Source of the DNA: an uncultured Treponema sp.
GTDB taxonomy: Bacteria > Spirochaetota > Spirochaetia > Treponematales > Treponemataceae
Direction: 5' to 3'
Length of the DNA: 13,560 nucleotides
Assembly: GCA_937901865.1 (NCBI GenBank)
Contig: CALDID010000208.1
Span: forward strand, 1-13,560
A program made the position numbers and the translations under genes. This document shows, in pieces, positions 1 through 6,447 of the stretch (position 1 is its first letter; every line of letters begins with the position of its first letter). The notes below the pieces were generated by a model that saw only the letters and a program-made list of their open reading frames with translations, was not told where the DNA came from and did no database searches.

Positions 1-48
1 GAAGCTGAAAAATCCTGCCGAAGTTTTTTGTTGCACTTGACTTTGCAT

Positions 49-54
49 TTTAAT
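49..54 (+). promoter_or_regulatory. possible -10 element upstream of leader copy 1
   Basis: TTTAAT matches the sigma-70 -10 consensus at five of six positions and lies just upstream of the repeated leader. The T-rich stretch at 24-33 is only a poor -35. A transcript starting near 61 would begin inside the repeated leader. The second leader copy has no counterpart of this box, so the promoter is weakly supported. Confidence 0.25.
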
Positions 55-133
55 TAAGCCCCTTGTTAAAGCCCCTTGCGGAAACAGAACGCAGGGTGCG
101 GTTTGATATAAACGGAGCAAAAAGCGCAAGGAG
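54..133 (+). repeat. leader repeat, copy 1 (structured 5' leader)
   Basis: This 80-bp stretch aligns without gaps to 2973-3052 with seven mismatches (91% identity). It holds two AAGCCCCTTG units 3 bp apart, then an imperfect hairpin around 90-100, and ends in the Shine-Dalgarno sequence AAGGAG. CCTTGCG at 74-80 is the exact reverse complement of CGCAAGG at 125-131, so in RNA the ribosome binding site could be shut in a 7-bp long-range stem. The first AAGCCCCTTG unit offers an alternative partner for CAAGG. The bases are seen; a regulatory role is inferred. Confidence 0.7.
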
Positions 134-139
134 ATTTTT

Positions 140-211
140 ATGCGGGAAGGATATTTCAGAATCGAGTTCTACAAGAGAAACGGGACGGCGGACGGCGAGG
201 TGCGGCTGTAG
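140..211 (+). CDS. 23-codon ORF behind leader copy 1
   Basis: The ATG at 140 sits 6 nt after AAGGAG, exactly where leader copy 2 starts its 212-residue gene, but here the frame ends after 23 codons at TAG 209-211. The peptide begins MREGYFRIEF and resembles nothing I know. It is not similar to the start of the gene behind copy 2. It may be a leader peptide for the LRR gene at 268, or the surviving 5' end of a cassette gene whose body has been replaced. The stop is followed by a weak GC-rich hairpin and six T residues (about 196-227), which might terminate some transcripts. Translation is plausible from the ribosome binding site; function is unknown. Confidence 0.3.
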   Translation: MREGYFRIEFYKRNGTADGEVRL

Positions 212-267
212 GGCGGCCTCCTTTTTTGTGTCTATAGAAATTTTGCATTATGATGAGGAGAAACATT

Positions 268-2739
268 ATGAAAATCAGAAGATTATGTATCGCGCTTTTG
301 CTTGTCGCGGCGGCGATTGTAAAACAGCCTTTGGCGGCGGCTGCGGCGGACAACGCGATTGCCGTTACTGCGCCGAAAGCGGTGAACATCGGCTCGGACG
401 GCGAGTGGATTCCGCTGTTCGTGCAGGGCGTGATTACGGCGAACTTGGCGCAGTATTCCGGGCTGACCGTCATCGACAGGCAGAACGCCGATATGGTGCG
501 GGCAGAGCAGAAACTCGGCGAAAGCGCACTTTACAGCGATGCCGACGCGCTCGAACTCGGCAACCTGACGCACGCGAGATACATCGTTACGGGGTCGATT
601 ACGGGCAAGGGCGCAAGTTACGCGCTGCTGTTCAGCATTACGGACGCGCAGACGGGCGAAACAAAGGCGAGCGCGAGTGTGCCGAACTGCCTTCCGAGCG
701 CGCTGGAGAACGGCGAGGCGGCAAATCAGATTTCCTACGACCTTATGAAAGGCTACGGAATCAAGCTTTCCGCCGAAGCGGTTTCGGCTCTCACGAAAGG
801 AGCGAGCGTGATGACGGCGCAGACGAGCGCACAGGCGAGCGTAGCGAAGGGCATTGTCGCCGAGCGGAGCGGGTCGAACATTGAGGCTCTCACGTATTAC
901 ATTCAGGCGAAAAAGAACGACGGCAAACTCAAAGAGGCGACGAGCCGCATGTCCACCATGTCAACTGTCGTCGCGAGCGGAAATTTCGGCGCGAACGCAA
1001 AGAACCTAATGAAATTGCGCAACGACTGGGACAAACTTTTGCGCGAGGCGGCGGAACTTATCGCGGCGAACCCGCCTGAGTTCGAGCTGCGCTATTTTAC
1101 CGATGTGGAGGCGCTTGAGCTCACGGAGAAAAACTACGAAAACGGCACGATGAGTTTTGTGGTCGGAATGCCGTACTTGTGGCAGGTTGACACGGGCGAG
1201 GAAAACGAGAAACTGGCGGCGGAACTGCTCGAAGCGCTGGGCAAAATCCCCGAGAGCAAGAACTGGGGAGCGAAAATCAACGGCTTCCCGTGGAGTTACG
1301 GCAAAGAAATTGCGGAGAACGGCGGCGGCAGCTGGCTTTACTTCGCGGCGGAAGGGAAGCCAGGGTATTTTTACTTCGATGTGTCGCTTCTCGACGCGCA
1401 GAAAAAGAAAATCGCGACGGAAAGTGTGGCGCTTTTGGTCAAGTTTTCAAAGCGGTTTCATACGTTCCCTGTGACCAATGACAGGAAATGTATAGAAAAG
1501 ACGTATAATAACATTACGATGTACGAAACAAAACTGACATTCAGCGACGTTCCCGTCGGCAATGCGGATACCGATACCATTTATGTTGATGTCGAGCAGA
1601 AATACCGCAGGAGTGTTTCCATCGTTCCGTCGAAGTGCATTTCAGAGAAAGAGGCTATCAAAGCGATGAGCAGCGGCGGCTCACTCCGCATAGGGGGATT
1701 CGTCCGGCTGGTGGACTTGATTGCGGTATTAGAAAAAGCGGCTCCGTCCCAGAGGTGCGCGCTTGACCTTTGTGAAACATATATATTCTGGGATTATACG
1801 AATAGGAGCCTCAGAGAAATAAAGAATGTATTTTTTGATTCCAAATATGTTTCGGAGGTGTGGCTGCCTGAGGGTATTGAGGAAGTCGAAGGACTGTCCG
1901 GAATTTTGTTTTACCACTCCAGCGGCAGGGATATGAAAATCGGTCTGCCTGCGAGCGTGAAGAGTATCAGTTATAAGGCTGTGTGGGGAGACTGGAAGAT
2001 TGTAGACAATCTCTACAAATGGGACGCCGATTGTCTTCCGAAATTTTACTACGCAGGAACGGAGGAACAATGGAAATCGCTGGACGTATATTTTCATAGA
2101 GAAAACAACGCATACATCCGCCCCAACGTAGTCTGCAATTACGACCCTGCCAAAATTGCAAAAGCGGAGGCAGAAGCAAAAGCCGAGCGCGAACGGTTGG
2201 AGGCAATCACGGAGGTTGCCGTTCCCGACGGGCAGACGGAGATAGCAGAATATGCGTTCAGGAACTATTCAGGTCTTGAAACGGTAACTATCCCTGAGAG
2301 CGTCACGAAAATCGGGAGAAATGCGTTCAAAGATTGTTACAGCCTCAGAACCGTGCGGTACACAGGAAGCAGGGAGCAGTGGGAAAAGGTAAAAATCGAA
2401 AAGAAAGGCAACGACCGGCTCAAAGAAGCGCGTGTTTGGTATAAATTCGCGGAGAGCGACGAAGCAAAGGCGGCGCAAATTTCCGAAATCACGGAACTCA
2501 CCGTTCCCGACGGGCAGACGGAGATAGCGGAGTGCGCATTCGCCGGGTATTTTCATCTTACAACGGTAACTATCCCCGCGAGCGTCACGAAAATCGGGAA
2601 GGACGCGTTTGTCAACTGCAAGTATAGGATAATTGTGCAATACAGGGGCACAGAAAAGCAGTGGAAGAAGATAAAAATAGAGGACGGCAACACCGTGCTC
2701 AAAAAAGCACATATTTGGTACGAATACAAGGGGGACTGA
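268..2739 (+). CDS. secreted CsgG-like/leucine-rich repeat protein
   Basis: Predicted exported protein of 823 residues. ATG 268 is chosen because GAGGAG (255-260) lies 7 nt upstream and the residues from there form a signal peptide: KIRR, a hydrophobic core, then an Ala-rich cleavage region near residue 27. An in-frame ATG at 250 has no such support. Residues about 28-180 resemble the CsgG/FlgO/LpoB-like fold of periplasmic or outer-membrane lipoprotein families, with the motif LTVIDRQNADMVRAEQKLGE followed by a YIVTGSITG strand, but there is no lipobox cysteine. The middle (about 180-540) is not recognised. The C-terminus carries BspA/TpLRR-type LRRs: one degenerate block, a charged coiled-coil-like AKAEAEAKAERERLE segment near 635, then two copies of a 94-residue unit ending in a GTEKQW-type motif. 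A cell-envelope role such as surface binding is likely from the families, but the ligand is unknown. Confidence 0.85.
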   Translation: MKIRRLCIALLLVAAAIVKQPLAAAAADNAIAVTAPKAVNIGSDGEWIPLFVQGVITANLAQYSGLTVIDRQNADMVRAEQKLGESALYSDADALELGNLTHARYIVTGSITGKGASYALLFSITDAQTGETKASASVPNCLPSALENGEAANQISYDLMKGYGIKLSAEAVSALTKGASVMTAQTSAQASVAKGIVAERSGSNIEALTYYIQAKKNDGKLKEATSRMSTMSTVVASGNFGANAKNLMKLRNDWDKLLREAAELIAANPPEFELRYFTDVEALELTEKNYENGTMSFVVGMPYLWQVDTGEENEKLAAELLEALGKIPESKNWGAKINGFPWSYGKEIAENGGGSWLYFAAEGKPGYFYFDVSLLDAQKKKIATESVALLVKFSKRFHTFPVTNDRKCIEKTYNNITMYETKLTFSDVPVGNADTDTIYVDVEQKYRRSVSIVPSKCISEKEAIKAMSSGGSLRIGGFVRLVDLIAVLEKAAPSQRCALDLCETYIFWDYTNRSLREIKNVFFDSKYVSEVWLPEGIEEVEGLSGILFYHSSGRDMKIGLPASVKSISYKAVWGDWKIVDNLYKWDADCLPKFYYAGTEEQWKSLDVYFHRENNAYIRPNVVCNYDPAKIAKAEAEAKAERERLEAITEVAVPDGQTEIAEYAFRNYSGLETVTIPESVTKIGRNAFKDCYSLRTVRYTGSREQWEKVKIEKKGNDRLKEARVWYKFAESDEAKAAQISEITELTVPDGQTEIAECAFAGYFHLTTVTIPASVTKIGKDAFVNCKYRIIVQYRGTEKQWKKIKIEDGNTVLKKAHIWYEYKGD
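2200..2736 (+). repeat. tandem 282-bp LRR unit, two copies
   Basis: Two head-to-tail coding copies (about 2200-2481 and 2482-2736) form the C-terminus of the LRR protein. The period is exactly 282 bp: a 26-nt identical block at 2221-2246 recurs at 2503-2528, and the block at 2281 recurs at 2563. Each unit encodes one LRR of the VPDGQTEIAE type, one of the VTIPxSVTKIG type, then a GTEKQW-type strand. The near-identical blocks between diverged ones suggest recent duplication or gene conversion. Confidence 0.8.
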
Positions 2740-2877
2740 GCAGACCGCGGGGAAGGCGGCGCAGGGCAGAGGCGCGGCAGGAGGCGCACGGGAAATCCGC
2801 TACGCCTACGAACTGCGGGCGGTCAAATGATTTGTGAAGCCATCCACAAACGCAAAGAGTGAACATCTCACAAACGG
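2740..2877 (+). other. intergenic: possible gene-end remnant and long hairpin
   Basis: No complete gene lies between 2740 and 3056. From 2741 to the TGA at 2828-2830 one frame stays open and reads like a protein C-terminus (ending REIRYAYELRAVK), offset from the LRR gene frame. It may be debris of another gene or a former C-terminus lost by frameshift. After it, TGAAC (from 2860) and CTCACAAA (2868-2875) pair with TTTGTGAG (2879-2886) and GTTCA (2889-2893), giving a hairpin of 5 and 8 bp separated by a 2x2 internal loop. There is no T-tract after it, so it is not a standard terminator. Confidence 0.4.
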
Positions 2878-2946
2878 CTTTGTGAGGCGTTCACAACGAG
2901 CGTTGTGAGGTGCGTTAGACACTCGTTGTGAGAAGGCGCATACGGG
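2878..2946 (+). repeat. three imperfect 23-bp tandem units
   Basis: Units lie at 2878-2900, 2901-2923 and 2924-2946. Each starts with CGTTGTGAG or CTTTGTGAG and then diverges. They contain self-complementary segments: CACAACG-AG-CGTTGTG around 2892-2907, and GCGTTAGAC (2912-2920 region) matched by the inverted GTCTAACGC at 2948-2956. The unit length equals that of the unrelated-looking repeat at 10534-10625. Confidence 0.55.
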
Positions 2947-2960
2947 CGTCTAACGCGGAC

Positions 2961-2988
2961 TTAACAATGGGCTTAAGCCCCTTGTTAA
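2961..2988. repeat. 28-bp near-perfect palindrome
   Basis: The arms TTAACAA and TTGTTAA flank GGGCTTAAGCCC, with one mismatched pair over 14. The right half is part of the leader repeat; the left half is absent from leader copy 1, whose similarity begins exactly at the palindrome centre. It could be a protein-binding site or the edge of a mobile or recombining unit. Confidence 0.65.
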
Positions 2989-3052
2989 AGCCCCTTGCGG
3001 AAACAGACCGCGGAAAGCGGTTTGATATAAACGGCGCAAAATGCGCAAGGAG
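2973..3052 (+). repeat. leader repeat, copy 2 (structured 5' leader)
   Basis: Second copy of the 80-bp leader at 54-133. CCTTGCG (2993-2999) pairs with CGCAAGG (3044-3050), which overlaps the AAGGAG ribosome binding site of the gene at 3057. The enclosed hairpin is perfect here: ACCGC (3007-3011) with GCGGT (3017-3021) and a GGAAA loop. Conservation of the outer stem, with most differences in the hairpin loop, suggests selection on RNA or DNA structure. Confidence 0.7.
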
Positions 3053-3056
3053 TTAT

Positions 3057-3695
3057 ATGAGCGGAGCACTAGGAGAAATCTGCACTCAATTTAAGGAACT
3101 GCTGGACGAACGCTTTAAAAGCGGCTTGTTCACCACGGAGGACACAATCCGCTACCTGTTCTTCCACGCCTGCACGAAACACGGCGTAGAGCCCAACGGC
3201 GTTACGCTGGAGGACAAGGCGGCGTTTTCTGAGGGCGAAAGCGGGAACGAGGAGCTTGACACCTTTGTGGAGGCTAACGAAAACATCGGTCTTGAGCCGC
3301 TTGCCATCGAGTTCAAGTACCACCGCAAGGGGAAAAACACAAATCCCCCGCGCTGGTGGCTTGCCACGCTGCTCTGCGACTTTTACCGACTGCAGCACCT
3401 TGCCCCCGGCTATGCGGCGGCGCGGCGGCTTTCCGTCTATGTGGCAAGCAAGGAGATGGAAGCCGTCATAGAAGGCATGGAAAAGAAGGGCGACTGGGGA
3501 AAATTCCTCGTTGACCTTATGCGGCTTTCGGCGGACGGCAAGGAACACACCGTAACGCTCCCGGGCGAGGGCAGCATAACGAACAAATATTTTATAGAGC
3601 GGGCAAAGGGCTTTTCCGAATGTACGGTAAAGTGCCTTATGAACGAAGGACTTGCGGGCGGCAACACGCTCCGCATCTTTGAGATTGTGAAATAG
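3057..3695 (+). CDS. possible PD-(D/E)XK nuclease-like protein
   Basis: Hypothetical protein of 212 residues. The start ATG 3057 follows AAGGAG by 4 nt and leader copy 2. No signal peptide or membrane segment is visible. The stretch PLAIEFKYHRKG (81-92) followed about 16 residues later by CDFYRL (107-112) resembles the hydrophobic-E-x-K and downstream D-x2-RL pattern of many PD-(D/E)XK superfamily proteins. The upstream acidic residue could be D68 or E72. Opposed to this, no restriction or repair partner is next to it, and the fold is called from motifs only. The gene is followed after its stop by CGCGG-AAAAA-CCGCG (3696-3710), a small hairpin directly before the ribosome binding site of the next gene, with which it is probably cotranscribed. 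Confidence 0.6.
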   Translation: MSGALGEICTQFKELLDERFKSGLFTTEDTIRYLFFHACTKHGVEPNGVTLEDKAAFSEGESGNEELDTFVEANENIGLEPLAIEFKYHRKGKNTNPPRWWLATLLCDFYRLQHLAPGYAAARRLSVYVASKEMEAVIEGMEKKGDWGKFLVDLMRLSADGKEHTVTLPGEGSITNKYFIERAKGFSECTVKCLMNEGLAGGNTLRIFEIVK

Positions 3696-3723
3696 CGCGG
3701 AAAAACCGCGTAAGGAGTTTTAT

Positions 3724-3990
3724 ATGGGATTTAGATGTGCACGGTGCGGCACCTATGTGGGTGACGATGAGCAGTATTGGTACAATGATTACGGCAAGTT
3801 CTGCAGCGAGGCGTGTGCCTCGTTTGTGCGGGAACAGCGCGACCGGGAGGACGAAGACCGCGAGGCGGCAGCAGAAGCAGCGGCAGCTCAGACGCGGGCT
3901 GCACCGCGAGCACGAGGCAATGCTTGCAAAGTGCATAAACATTGGCGGCGCGTACTACAGCGCGGACAAGACCACGCTCGTGGAACTTGA
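3724..3990 (+). CDS. zinc-finger N-terminus of frameshifted LRR membrane protein
   Basis: Start ATG 3724 lies 6 nt after AAGGAG (3712-3717). The first 35 residues form a likely zinc-binding module, CARC then about 20 residues and CSEAC (C-x2-C...C-x3-C). Then comes an acidic/Arg-rich, Ala-rich helix (DREDEDREAAAEAAAAQ). After about residue 57 this frame reads as unrelated basic sequence and stops at 3990. The neighbouring frame continues sensibly from about 3880 as a helix ending LHREHEAML and then LRRs. One surplus base between about 3870 and 3905, in a GCAG-rich run, would join the two into a protein of about 839 residues. It may be a true mutation, a phase-variable run, programmed frameshifting or an assembly error. 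Confidence 0.55.
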   Translation: MGFRCARCGTYVGDDEQYWYNDYGKFCSEACASFVREQRDREDEDREAAAEAAAAQTRAAPRARGNACKVHKHWRRVLQRGQDHARGT

Positions 3991-6244
3991 CAAGAATGTG
4001 CGCGAGCTTACCGTGCAGGAAGGCACGAAGTTCATTAAAAAGTATTCGTGCTATGATTGCGACCAGCTCAAGAGCGTTACCTTCCCCGAATCGCTGGAAG
4101 AGATTGAGGAGGCGGCATTTAGCGGATGTTCCGCGCTCACTTCCGTAACATTTGCACAGAACGGCAACCTCAAAAAAATCGGCAAATGGGCGTTCGACCG
4201 TACAGGAGTTACGGAGATAGACATTCCAGAGGGCGTGGAAGAAATCGTGGAGATGGCTTTTCTCGATTGTCATGCGCTCAAACGCTTGAACATTCCCAAA
4301 AGCGTAAAAAAATACGGTAAAGGTGCTTTTGGAAGGTGTACCGCGCTTACCGACGTAACCATTGCGGACGGTGTTGGCGAGATTGGCGAAAGTGCGTTTT
4401 ATGAATGTACCTCGCTCGCTTCCGTTGCAATTCCCGCCAGCGTTAAAAAAATGGGCAAATGGGCGTTTGGGGGCTGCACCTCGCTTAAATCTGTAACCTT
4501 TGCGGACGGCTGTACGGTAATCGGCGAGAATATGTTTACGGACTGCACTTCGCTTGAATCAATTACGATTCCCGACGGCGTTACGGAAATCCTCCCCGAC
4601 ACATTCAACGGCTGCAAAAAACTGCAATTCGTTTCATACAAAGGAACCCTCAAGAATATCGGCGAGCGGGCGTTCAAGGACTGCGCCTTGCTCACCAATG
4701 TGGACGACCTGCTCAAGCACGTTGACGGGGAAGGTCTTGACGGCGGCGCGTTCCAGAACACAGGCATTACCGAATTGACGATTCCCGCAAACGTAAAAAC
4801 AGGTTCATACGACGAGGAAATTAACGGCGAAAAATACACCCGCGGAGCGTTTGCCTGTTGCGAAAAGCTCACCAAAGTAACTATTGCGGAAGGAAAAGTG
4901 GCATTGGGAACTGCTCTGTTCGTGGGTTGCAAAAACCTTATGAGCATAACGCTGCCCAGTTCCATAAAGAGAATCCTCTGGGGTGCGCTTAAAGACTGCT
5001 CTTCGCTTACGTCAGTTGAGATTCCGAGTGGCGTAGAACTCATTGAAGCAAGCGCGTTCAGCGGATGCGAAAAACTTCCGTCCGTCAAGATTCCTAGCAA
5101 CATCAGCGCAATCGAGAAATCGACGTTCTGGGGCTGCAAAAACCTTACAAGCGTTACGATTCCAAATAGCGTTACCAAAATCGGGGAATTTGCATTCCAA
5201 AGGTGCGAAAGCCTTGCAAGCGTTACATTTCCGAGCAGTGTAAAAAGCATTGGCAAAAGCGCGTTCTCACATTGCGATTCGCTTACGTCCGTTTCCGTGC
5301 CGAACAGCGTAAAAGAAATCGGTGAGGACGCTTTCAGGGAATGCAATTCGCTTGTGTCTGTTTCCGTGCCGAGGGGCATAAAGGAACTCGATGCCTTTTA
5401 CGGCTGCAAGCGGCTCAAGCGGCTCCCGATTGGCGGCGGGCGCACCAAGGCAAACAGCAAGTACGAGCCGCATACACCTGTGGAAAAACTGCAGGAAAAG
5501 CTCTTCTCACGCAAGGCAAAGAAGCGGGCAATCATCATTCTCGCCTGTCTTGCGCTGGTGTTCCTCATCAAGTATGCGCTGGGCGGCGAGGCGCGCTTTG
5601 CGAAAAAGGCGCAGAAGAACTTTGACAGCTGGTACACGAGCGCGGCGGACATCATCGTGGGGCAGACGTTCACATACAACAGGGTGGACTCGTCAAGCGG
5701 CGAAATAAGCGTCAAGACCCGAGTGCCGTTCGCCAAAGACGGCTTTGCATACGGCGATGAGCTGTACACGGTAGACACCGCCGCCCGCACGGTCGATTCC
5801 GAGACCCGCGACGGCGATAAGTACCGCTACGCCTACTTCCCCGACGGCAGCGCATACTATTATGTGAACGACGACGGCACTGCGGGCATGGCGTACCCCA
5901 AAGATGGCGCACAGTTCAACGCGGCACAGGCAACGGAGGTCATCGGAAAGACATTCAGCGGCAAGTGGAGCGACAGCTTTACGGCAAGCATAACGTTCGG
6001 CGCGGACGGCAAGGCAACGGTCAAGTTCTCGGACGGCGACAAGGGCAGCGGCGCGTACATCGCAAGCGACGAGGACAACATCGTGCTCTACAACCACCGC
6101 GACAAGGGCGTATGGCACAAGTTCGTCTACAGCGACGACAGCGACGATGTAACGTTCAAACGCTACTACGCCGAAAAGCTGAGGAACGGCAGGTTTGACA
6201 CCTCGGTCAGCACCGACACCCACGACGACTGGAAAAAGAAGTAG
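3920..6244 (+). CDS. LRR protein with transmembrane helix and beta-rich C-terminal domain
   Basis: From ATG 3920 this gives 774 residues; GAGG only 2 nt upstream is a poor start signal, so the natural start is probably ATG 3724 in another frame (see that entry). Residues about 25-505 hold some 20 BspA/TpLRR repeats, mostly 23 residues with the pattern LxxVxIPxSVxxIGxxAFxxC. Residues about 537-554 (IIILACLALVFLI) form one transmembrane helix, preceded by SRKAKKR. The C-terminal 200 residues are Gly/Asp/Tyr-rich and beta-like (GKTFSGKWSDSFTASITFG) and not recognised. There is no signal peptide. By the positive-inside rule the LRRs and the zinc finger would be cytoplasmic and the C-terminus outside, the reverse of usual BspA proteins. 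LRR identification is strong; topology is inferred. Confidence 0.8.
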   Translation: MLAKCINIGGAYYSADKTTLVELDKNVRELTVQEGTKFIKKYSCYDCDQLKSVTFPESLEEIEEAAFSGCSALTSVTFAQNGNLKKIGKWAFDRTGVTEIDIPEGVEEIVEMAFLDCHALKRLNIPKSVKKYGKGAFGRCTALTDVTIADGVGEIGESAFYECTSLASVAIPASVKKMGKWAFGGCTSLKSVTFADGCTVIGENMFTDCTSLESITIPDGVTEILPDTFNGCKKLQFVSYKGTLKNIGERAFKDCALLTNVDDLLKHVDGEGLDGGAFQNTGITELTIPANVKTGSYDEEINGEKYTRGAFACCEKLTKVTIAEGKVALGTALFVGCKNLMSITLPSSIKRILWGALKDCSSLTSVEIPSGVELIEASAFSGCEKLPSVKIPSNISAIEKSTFWGCKNLTSVTIPNSVTKIGEFAFQRCESLASVTFPSSVKSIGKSAFSHCDSLTSVSVPNSVKEIGEDAFRECNSLVSVSVPRGIKELDAFYGCKRLKRLPIGGGRTKANSKYEPHTPVEKLQEKLFSRKAKKRAIIILACLALVFLIKYALGGEARFAKKAQKNFDSWYTSAADIIVGQTFTYNRVDSSSGEISVKTRVPFAKDGFAYGDELYTVDTAARTVDSETRDGDKYRYAYFPDGSAYYYVNDDGTAGMAYPKDGAQFNAAQATEVIGKTFSGKWSDSFTASITFGADGKATVKFSDGDKGSGAYIASDEDNIVLYNHRDKGVWHKFVYSDDSDDVTFKRYYAEKLRNGRFDTSVSTDTHDDWKKK
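3992..5431 (+). repeat. array of about 20 LRR-coding 69-bp units
   Basis: Repeated coding units of about 69 bp (23 residues) make up the LRR solenoid. Units near 4740-4850 are longer or degenerate and interrupt the array, splitting it into about ten units before and nine after. The last units (from about 5150) are the most alike (VTIPNSV, VTFPSSV, VSVPNSV), which points to later expansion at the 3' side. Confidence 0.75.
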
Positions 6245-6447
6245 CGTGATTCCTGCATAGCGGAAACTCACACACAACGTACTGGCTCATGGCTGGTGCG
6301 CTTTTCTTGTGGGCAAAGGGCGCGGAAAATGTAGTCTAAATCTGACACTACGGAGAAATAGCTGTACGAATTCTTACAAAAAACACAATTTTTTTCCAAT
6401 TCCGTGTAATTACCTATATTATTACTGACAAAACCAAGGAGAACACA
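6245..6447 (+). promoter_or_regulatory. intergenic with promoter for the MotA/FliG-like gene
   Basis: The 203-bp gap has an AT-rich end with TATATT at 6415-6420 (or TATTAT at 6417-6422) as a good -10. The T-rich TTTTCC at 6392-6397, 17 bp upstream, is a weak -35. AAGGAG (6436-6441) follows, 6 nt before the ATG. No clear terminator for the upstream LRR gene is visible. TGGTGCGCTTTT at 6294-6305 recurs in the terminator hairpin at 9750-9786. Confidence 0.5.

Noticed and set aside
250..267. ATG at 250 as start of the first LRR gene
   Set aside because: It overlaps the Shine-Dalgarno sequence itself, and the signal peptide begins at ATG 268 with ideal spacing.
2878..2946. CRISPR array
   Set aside because: Units are imperfect and directly abutting, with no spacers of regular length and no cas genes.
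3737..3919. ATG 3737 as the true start of the LRR membrane protein
   Set aside because: No ribosome binding site, and its first 60 residues are the shifted frame of the zinc-finger module; ATG 3724 in the neighbouring frame has the signal.
4399..5379. Long open frame on the minus strand (326 codons)
   Set aside because: It is antisense to the LRR array, with repetitive, family-less sequence that mirrors the 69-bp units, so it is a shadow of a repetitive gene.
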